Below the pieces are notes generated by a model. The model had not been told where the DNA came from. It worked only from the letters and a program-made list of their open reading frames with translations, and did not search any database. From Panacagrimonas sp041635265 (GTDB lineage: Bacteria > Pseudomonadota > Gammaproteobacteria > Nevskiales > Nevskiaceae), in contig JBFJJV010000094.1 in assembly GCA_041635265.1 (NCBI GenBank), positions 1 through 11,733 on the forward strand: 11,733 nucleotides of DNA, given 5' to 3'. Position 1 is the stretch's first letter; every line of letters starts with the position of its first letter. The translations under genes and the position numbers were made by a program. This document shows positions 7,184 to 11,733 of this stretch, one piece after another.

Positions 7184-8230
7184 ATGAGCAAGAAAGCGCC
7201 TAAATACATGACCGTGGGACGGCGCAGGATCGGCATGGGAGAGCGGGAAACCGTAAAACTGCCGGTTGCCAGCCTTTACACCAACACGCCGGTTGATCTG
7301 CAGGTGGTGGTGGTACGCGGCAAGAAGCCGGGGCCGACGATGTTTGTCAGTGCGGCGCTCCATGGTGACGAGATCAATGGTGTCGAAATCATTCGCCGGG
7401 TATTGAAATTGCCGGAATTGGAGGAGCTGAGCGGCACGCTGCTCGCGGTTCCTATCGTCAATTCCATGGCCTTTATTCACCAGTCGCGTTATTTGCCGGA
7501 TCGCAGAGACCTCAACCGAAGCTTCCCCGGCAGCGAATCCGGCTCTCTTGCGGCGCGCCTGGCCAATATATTTATAAGACAGGTCGTCGAACGGTCTGAT
7601 TTTGGTGTTGATTTGCACACGGGAGCGATTCACCGACCCAATCTTCCGCAGATTCGAACCGATCTGCGGAATCAGACCAATCAGCGCCTGGCCAAAGCTT
7701 TTGGAACCGCACTGTTCCTGGATTCACGGCCTGTTTCGGGCACTTTGCGGGAATACACGACCAAAAAAAATATTCCGGTGATTCTTTATGAGTCCGGAGA
7801 AGCGCTGCGTTTCGATGAGACGGCCATACGCATTGGTACGCAGGGCGTTCATAACGTGATGGTCGAGATGGGCATGTTGCCGGCCTCTGATGAACCCTTT
7901 GTCGGGCAGGAGCCTATGCTGGCCCATTCCAGCTTCTGGGTGCGGGCAACCCAGAGCGGCATGTTGCGCATGCATCTGGATCTCGGCGTCCATGTCGAGC
8001 AGGGGCAGGTGCTCGGTATCATCGGAGATCCGTTCGGCGACGAAGAGAGTGAAGTCGTCGCCGCACATGAAGGCGTCATCATCGGCCGCCTGAATTTGCC
8101 GCTGGTACATGAAGGCGATGCTTTGTTCCACATCGCAACCTTCGATGCGCCGGCGGAAACTGCGCAGGCCGTGGATCAGATTGTCGCGGATATTCAGCCG
8201 CTGGATGCTCAGGAGCCACCGATCGTCTGA
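7184..8230 (+). CDS. Succinylglutamate desuccinylase/aspartoacylase-family zinc hydrolase
   Basis: The 348-residue protein has the zinc carboxypeptidase-like fold of AstE and aspartoacylase. Zinc ligands are H60 and E63 (ALHGDEINGVE) and H145 (VDLHTGA). The substrate-binding DLNR motif is at 109-112 (RRDLNRSFPG), and the catalytic glutamate is probably E203 in LYESGEA. After the catalytic domain, residues about 251-320 form two similar half-repeats (RATQSGMLRMHLDLGVHVEQG and AAHEGVIIGRLNLPLVHEGD), the pattern of a biotinyl/lipoyl-like barrel-sandwich domain. That stretch contains no lysine, so it cannot carry lipoate or biotin. The substrate is unknown; it is not in an arginine-catabolism (ast) cluster. 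Its place 15 bases after rimK suggests work on glutamyl products, as inference. The start lacks a good ribosome binding site; in-frame ATGs at 7208 and 7235 are alternatives. Confidence 0.9.
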   Translation: MSKKAPKYMTVGRRRIGMGERETVKLPVASLYTNTPVDLQVVVVRGKKPGPTMFVSAALHGDEINGVEIIRRVLKLPELEELSGTLLAVPIVNSMAFIHQSRYLPDRRDLNRSFPGSESGSLAARLANIFIRQVVERSDFGVDLHTGAIHRPNLPQIRTDLRNQTNQRLAKAFGTALFLDSRPVSGTLREYTTKKNIPVILYESGEALRFDETAIRIGTQGVHNVMVEMGMLPASDEPFVGQEPMLAHSSFWVRATQSGMLRMHLDLGVHVEQGQVLGIIGDPFGDEESEVVAAHEGVIIGRLNLPLVHEGDALFHIATFDAPAETAQAVDQIVADIQPLDAQEPPIV

Positions 8231-8301
8231 GTGTCGCATTGGACCATTTTCTCGGGTGCAGTCGCGCGGAATAATGTCAAGGCGAACATTTGAAAATGCA
8301 T

Positions 8302-8327
8302 CGCGACTAACAGTCGCGCTGTTCTTT
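8302..8327 (+). terminator. Candidate rho-independent terminator after the RimB/RimK/deacylase genes
   Basis: A perfect 7-base stem CGCGACT (8302-8308) pairs with AGTCGCG (8312-8318) around the loop AAC, followed by the T-rich tract CTGTTCTTT (8319-8327). The stem is short and the T-run interrupted, so termination may be partial. It lies 72 bases after the deacylase stop and before the presumed nuoA promoter, which is the expected place. Confidence 0.45.
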
Positions 8328-8351
8328 CCCCCAATGCTCGGGCATCTTGGT

Positions 8352-8357
8352 TACAAT
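8352..8357 (+). promoter_or_regulatory. Candidate -10 box of the nuoA promoter
   Basis: TACAAT matches the sigma70 -10 consensus at five of six positions, and a TG pair at 8348-8349 lies close to the extended -10 position. No good -35 box is found 16-18 bases upstream (C-rich sequence around 8329-8334), so the promoter may need an activator. Transcription would begin near 8364 and leave a leader of roughly 75 bases. Confidence 0.35.
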
Positions 8358-8359
8358 TC

Positions 8360-8400
8360 CCGACGACGACCGCAAGGCAGTCGCTTGCAGCGGCTGTCGG
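8360..8400 (+). promoter_or_regulatory. Imperfect hairpin in the presumed nuoA leader
   Basis: CCGAC (8360-8364) pairs with GTCGG (8396-8400). Inside, after small bulges, ACC pairs across a bulged GGCT segment, and GCAAG (8372-8376) pairs with CTTGC (8384-8388) around a 7-base loop containing the third CAGTCGC motif. No ligand-binding RNA class is recognised. It could affect transcript stability or translation, or be incidental. Confidence 0.3.
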
Positions 8401-8439
8401 CGTCCATTCAAAAACTGATCCATTCATGGACAAGAACGT

Positions 8440-8895
8440 ATGACGGGAGCAGCATCGGTCTCAACCGAAGCGTGGGCTATCGCGGCCTACGTCGGACTTG
8501 TGTTCGTCATTATTGCCATCATGCTGGGGCTATCCTGGCTTCTGGGTGGCAGCGCTTGGGGTCGCGCCAAGAACGAGCCTTTCGAATCCGGCGTGGTCGG
8601 AGTGGGCTCAACCAATATGCGTTTGTCCGCCAAGTTCTATCTGGTGGCCATGTTCTTTGTCATCTTCGATGTCGAGGCGGTCTTCCTGTTTGCCTGGGCG
8701 ATCAGCGTGCGCGAATCTGGCTGGCCTGGACTGATTGAAGCCTTCGTGTTTATTTTTATTCTGCTCGCCAGCTTGGCCTACCTGTGGAGAATCGGCGCCT
8801 TGGAGTGGGCCCCGGATGGTCGCCGCAAAGTCGCTGAGCGCAAGAAAGCCGCTGCGCGTGAACACGCAGCACAATCCACTACCGAGGGAGCCTGA
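8440..8895 (+). CDS. nuoA: NADH:quinone oxidoreductase subunit A
   Basis: This 151-residue membrane subunit lies at the junction of the peripheral and membrane arms of complex I, near the quinone site. Three transmembrane helices are visible at about residues 12-35, 66-88 and 97-116. Between the first two is the conserved loop NEPFESG (45-51), and the second helix carries the signature FDVE (76-79). E100 in the third helix is also conserved. A charged Lys/Arg/Ala-rich tail of about 28 residues follows the last helix. Length is close to the E. coli subunit. No good ribosome binding site precedes the ATG, but its first bases overlap the stop of a five-codon mini frame (8426-8443) that could couple translation. 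It is the first gene of the nuo operon; nuoB follows after 11 bases. Confidence 0.97.
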   Translation: MTGAASVSTEAWAIAAYVGLVFVIIAIMLGLSWLLGGSAWGRAKNEPFESGVVGVGSTNMRLSAKFYLVAMFFVIFDVEAVFLFAWAISVRESGWPGLIEAFVFIFILLASLAYLWRIGALEWAPDGRRKVAERKKAAAREHAAQSTTEGA

Positions 8896-8906
8896 GTACT
8901 CAACCC

Positions 8907-9575
8907 ATGGAATACACCCTCACCCGAATCGACAAAGAAAAGAAGACTTACCCGATGCACACGCGCTCCACGGGCCCGGACCCGATGGAAACACAGGTGC
9001 ACAAGAATATTTTTATGGGCAAGTTGGAGACGATGCTCCATAACGGCGTGAATTGGGGGCGCAAGAACTCCATCTGGCCGTACAACTTCGGCCTGTCCTG
9101 CTGCTACGTGGAGATGGCAACCGCCTTCACCCCAACTCATGACCTTGCGCGCTTCGGTGCAGAGGTGATTCGTGCCACGCCGCGCCAGGCCGACCTCATC
9201 GTGATTGCCGGGACCTGCTTCATCAAGATGGCTCCAGTCGTGCAGCGACTCTACGAGCAGATGCTGGAGCCCAAGTGGGTGATCAGCATGGGAGCCTGTG
9301 CGAACTCCGGCGGCATGTATGACATTTATTCTGTCGTGCAGGGCGTCGACAAATTCCTGCCGGTGGATGTGTATATTCCGGGTTGCCCGCCGCGACCGGA
9401 GGCCTTCCTCCAGGCGCTGAACCTGCTGCAGGACTCCATAGGTAAAGAGCGCCGTCCTCTGTCGTGGGTCGTGGGAGAGCAGGGCATTTACCGTGCGAAC
9501 ATGCCGGCGCAGCGTGATGTAAAACACGCCGAGCGGGTAGCGGCCACCAATTTGCGTACTCCAGATTCCGTTTAA
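8907..9575 (+). CDS. nuoB: NADH:quinone oxidoreductase subunit B
   Basis: This 222-residue peripheral-arm subunit holds iron-sulfur cluster N2, the last cluster before quinone. The four 4Fe-4S ligands are visible: the tandem C65-C66 in FGLSCCYVEMA, C131 in MGACANSGGMYD, and C160 in IPGCPPRPEA. The N-terminus MEYTLTRID, the VNWGRKNSIWPYNFG stretch and the C-terminal RRPLSWVVGEQG and TNLRTPD segments follow the E. coli-type NuoB, which accompanies a fused NuoCD, as seen here. It starts 11 bases after nuoA and ends 6 bases before nuoCD, consistent with cotranscription and coupled translation; no strong ribosome binding site is evident. Nothing is missing. Confidence 0.98.
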   Translation: MEYTLTRIDKEKKTYPMHTRSTGPDPMETQVHKNIFMGKLETMLHNGVNWGRKNSIWPYNFGLSCCYVEMATAFTPTHDLARFGAEVIRATPRQADLIVIAGTCFIKMAPVVQRLYEQMLEPKWVISMGACANSGGMYDIYSVVQGVDKFLPVDVYIPGCPPRPEAFLQALNLLQDSIGKERRPLSWVVGEQGIYRANMPAQRDVKHAERVAATNLRTPDSV

Positions 9576-9581
9576 ATAGCC

Positions 9582-11354
9582 ATGGCAGACGACGCGATTC
9601 CCGCAACTGGCTTGGAGCACGACATTGTGCGCGAGCTGCATCGCCGTTTCGGCGAGGGTGCGTTTCGTTTCCAGGCGACGGCGGACCAGATGCCAACCTT
9701 ATGGGTTGAGCCGAGTCAGATCATTGCCGTCCTGAAGTTCCTGAAGAACAAGGTCGAGCGACCCTATCGGATGCTGTTTGATCTCACCGCCATTGATGAG
9801 CGTGTGCGCAAGCACCGAGAGGGTCAGCCGGACAGTGATTTCACCGTCGTCTATCAGCTGCTTTCGATAGACCGCAATGCCGATATTCGTCTGAAAGTGG
9901 CGCTCAAAGGGGATTCTCCCTCGATGCCGAGCTGCGTCTCGGTCTATGCCAATGCCAATTGGTATGAGCGCGAAGCCTGGGATCTGTTTGGTGTGACTTT
10001 CGATGGCCACCCCAATCTGCGCCGCATCCTGCTGCCGCCGCGCTGGGAAGGCCATCCGGGGCGCAAGGATTATGCCGCCCGCGCTACCGAATTTGATCCT
10101 TTCCTGCTTGACCAGATGCGTCAGGATCTGGACCAGGAGGCGCTGCTGTTCAAGCCCGAAGACTGGGGCATGAAGCGCAGCAGCGAGGAATCTGACTTCA
10201 TGTTCCTGAATCTGGGCCCCAATCATCCCAGTGCTCACGGTGCTTTCCGAATTATTCTGCAGCTGGACGGTGAGGAGATCGTCGATTGTGTGCCGGATAT
10301 CGGCTACCACCATCGCGGTGCCGAGAAGATGGCTGAGCGCCAGTCCTGGCACAGCTATATCCCCTATACCGACCGTATCGATTATCTCGGCGGTGTGATG
10401 AACAACCTGCCGTACGTGCTTAACGTTGAGCGGCTGGCTGGCATCAAGGTGCCTGATCGTGTGCAGACCATTCGGGTAATGATGGCGGAGTTTTTCCGCA
10501 TCACCTCGCACCTTCTCTTCTACGGTACTTATTGCCAGGACGTCGGGGCAATGAGCCCGGTGTTCTTCATGTTCGTCGATCGCCAGAAGGCCTATGACGT
10601 GATCGAGGCTGTCACTGGCTTTCGCATGCATCCGGCCTGGTTCCGCATCGGTGGCGTGGCGCACGACCTGCCAACCGGCTGGGAACGCAAAGTAAAAGAA
10701 TTCCTCGATTGGTTGCGTCCTCGAATGGACGAGTACGAGAAGGCGGCACTCAAGAATGCAGTGCTCATTTCACGCTCCAAGGGGGTTGCTGCCTACGATG
10801 CGTCCGAGGCTCAGGAATGGGGTGTCACCGGTCCCGGCCTTCGTGCTGCCGGGTGCAACTTCGATTTGCGCAAGGCACGGCCCTACTCGGGATACGAGAA
10901 TTACGATTTTGAAGTGCCGCTGGCTGACAGCAGCGATGTGTACACCCGCGCGGTCCTGCGTGCAGAAGAAATTCGCCAGTCCATGCGCATCATCGAGCAG
11001 TGCATGAACAATATGCCTGCAGGTCCGTTCAAGGCCGATCACCCGCTGACCTGCCCGCCGCCGAAAGAGCGCACGCTGCACGATATTGAGACCCTGATCA
11101 CGCACTTCGTTGGCGTGAGCTGGGGGCCGGTGATCCCACCGGGCGAATCGACTACCATGATCGAGGCGACCAAAGGCCTGAACAGTTACTACTGCGTGTC
11201 CGACGGCAGCACAATGAGCTACCGCACGCGCATACGCACGCCCAGCTTCGCTCACCTGCAGCAGATACCCGCGGCCATCAACGGGCATATGATTCCCGAC
11301 TTGATTGCCTACATTGCCTCCATTGATTTTGTTATGGCAGACGTCGATCGCTGA
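9582..11354 (+). CDS. nuoCD: NADH:quinone oxidoreductase fused subunit C/D
   Basis: This 590-residue protein fuses the 30-kDa (NuoC) and 49-kDa (NuoD) subunits of complex I. The NuoC part, about residues 20-165, ends in the family signature around Y128 (YEREAWDLFGVTFDGHPNLR), followed by RWEGHPGRKDY. A linker of about 40 residues leads into NuoD from about 205, with the signature LGPNHPSAHGAFR (211-223) and the quinone-site region GYHHRGAEKMAE, where H243 and H244 lie. The C-terminal end YRTRIRTPSFAHLQ and the IASIDFVMADVDR terminus are typical. The length is close to the enteric fused form. Fusion is a known trait of part of the Gammaproteobacteria, so it is informative about taxonomy rather than novel. 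nuoE begins one base after its stop. Confidence 0.98.
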   Translation: MADDAIPATGLEHDIVRELHRRFGEGAFRFQATADQMPTLWVEPSQIIAVLKFLKNKVERPYRMLFDLTAIDERVRKHREGQPDSDFTVVYQLLSIDRNADIRLKVALKGDSPSMPSCVSVYANANWYEREAWDLFGVTFDGHPNLRRILLPPRWEGHPGRKDYAARATEFDPFLLDQMRQDLDQEALLFKPEDWGMKRSSEESDFMFLNLGPNHPSAHGAFRIILQLDGEEIVDCVPDIGYHHRGAEKMAERQSWHSYIPYTDRIDYLGGVMNNLPYVLNVERLAGIKVPDRVQTIRVMMAEFFRITSHLLFYGTYCQDVGAMSPVFFMFVDRQKAYDVIEAVTGFRMHPAWFRIGGVAHDLPTGWERKVKEFLDWLRPRMDEYEKAALKNAVLISRSKGVAAYDASEAQEWGVTGPGLRAAGCNFDLRKARPYSGYENYDFEVPLADSSDVYTRAVLRAEEIRQSMRIIEQCMNNMPAGPFKADHPLTCPPPKERTLHDIETLITHFVGVSWGPVIPPGESTTMIEATKGLNSYYCVSDGSTMSYRTRIRTPSFAHLQQIPAAINGHMIPDLIAYIASIDFVMADVDR

Positions 11355-11355
11355 T

Positions 11356-11733
11356 ATGGAAAACGTCGTCAAACTCGCTGATCTCGGCAAGTCGGAGTCT
11401 TTCGCGCTTAGCGATGACGAGCGCCGGGAGATCGAAGAAGAAATGCACCACTACCCGGACACGCGTGCGGCGAGTATTGGTGCCCTGAAAATCGTGCAGA
11501 AATATCGCGGTTGGGTGCCAGACGCCGCGATCGCGCCAGTCGCCCAGATGATCGGAACCGACGCCGCAGATCTGGAGGGAGTGGCCACTTTCTACAGCCT
11601 GATTTTCCGGCAACCGGTGGGACGCAATGTCATCACCCTGTGTGACAGCATTTCCTGCCACTTGACCGGCTTTGATGAAGTCAAGGCGGCGTTGGAAAGC
11701 AAGTTGGGAATCAAGTCGGGTCAGACCACCGCC
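11356..11733 (+). CDS. nuoE: NADH:quinone oxidoreductase subunit E (partial, C-terminus beyond window)
   Basis: From the ATG at 11356, 126 codons stay open to the window end. This is the 24-kDa-type subunit, a helical N-terminal region followed by a thioredoxin-like domain that binds 2Fe-2S cluster N1a in the NADH-oxidising module. Family features are the N-terminal IGALKIVQKYRGWVP and the VATFYSLIFRQPVG stretch, then the first cysteine pair C96-x4-C101 in LCDSISCHLTG. The second cysteine pair should lie beyond the window; usual length is near 165 residues. The start follows the nuoCD stop by a single base (TGATATG), indicating tight translational coupling. Confidence 0.95.
   Translation, partial: MENVVKLADLGKSESFALSDDERREIEEEMHHYPDTRAASIGALKIVQKYRGWVPDAAIAPVAQMIGTDAADLEGVATFYSLIFRQPVGRNVITLCDSISCHLTGFDEVKAALESKLGIKSGQTTA

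Larger units (their letters stand above)
8259..8384 (+). repeat. Three direct copies of CAGTCGC upstream of nuoA
   Basis: CAGTCGC begins at 8259, 8311 and 8378. The first two copies extend to CAGTCGCGC. The second is also the right arm of the hairpin at 8302-8318, and the third is the loop of the leader hairpin. Three copies of a 7-mer within 126 bases are more than expected by chance. They may be a regulator site or simply reflect the structured RNA. Confidence 0.4.
8231..8439. promoter_or_regulatory. Intergenic region upstream of nuoA
   Basis: This 209-base spacer ends the rim-type trio and begins the nuo operon. It contains, in order, a candidate terminator hairpin, a candidate -10 box, a leader hairpin and a direct repeat TCCATTCA (8403-8410 and 8419-8426) just before nuoA. 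No gene is apparent in it; overlapping plus-strand frames look like noise. Confidence 0.7.

Noticed and set aside
7184..8230. Calling this gene astE of the arginine succinyltransferase pathway
   Set aside because: The zinc-site motifs fit the superfamily, but no ast genes are nearby and the lipoyl-like tail and rimK linkage mark a different subfamily, so no symbol was given.
8109..8738. 209-codon plus-strand frame spanning the deacylase end and nuoA
   Set aside because: It overlaps two recognisable genes in another frame, and its Arg/Ser-rich translation is not protein-like.

Overview
The window carries a conserved core-metabolism stretch of a proteobacterium, most likely a gammaproteobacterium. 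Three features point there: a homodimeric-type pyruvate dehydrogenase E1 (AceE) followed by an E2 with two lipoyl domains, a fused NuoCD subunit in the complex I operon, and a RimB/RimK/deacylase gene trio. The sequence is moderately GC-rich, with strongly biased third codon positions that create many long antisense shadow frames. I cannot name the genus from sequence alone.

Layout. Bases 1-759 (minus strand) hold a LysR-type regulator, cut at its C-terminus by the window edge. It diverges from aceE across an unusually AT-rich 131-base spacer that contains an imperfect dyad. Bases 891-5251 are aceE and aceF (plus strand, 8-base gap). No E3 (lpdA) gene follows. Bases 5252-5723 contain no convincing intact gene; on the minus strand they hold what looks like a decayed CBS-domain gene that runs into the aceF 3' end. 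Bases 5724-8230 are a RimB-like retropepsin-fold protein, the glutamate ligase RimK, and a succinylglutamate desuccinylase/aspartoacylase-like enzyme with a non-lipoylated barrel-sandwich tail. Bases 8231-8439 are a structured spacer with a candidate terminator, repeated CAGTCGC motifs, a candidate -10 box and a leader hairpin. Bases 8440-11733 are nuoA, nuoB, nuoCD and the start of nuoE, the beginning of the operon for NADH:quinone oxidoreductase.

How it fits together. The pyruvate dehydrogenase complex makes acetyl-CoA and NADH, and complex I oxidises that NADH and pumps protons. Between them sits a probable glutamate-tagging module: RimK adds glutamates to ribosomal protein S6 in known systems, RimB-type proteins act on the modified protein, and the third gene is a zinc hydrolase of a family that cleaves amide bonds on acidic amino acids. 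Most of the window is ordinary conserved sequence. The parts most worth a second look are the RimB/RimK/deacylase trio, the CBS-gene ghost and the two regulatory spacers.
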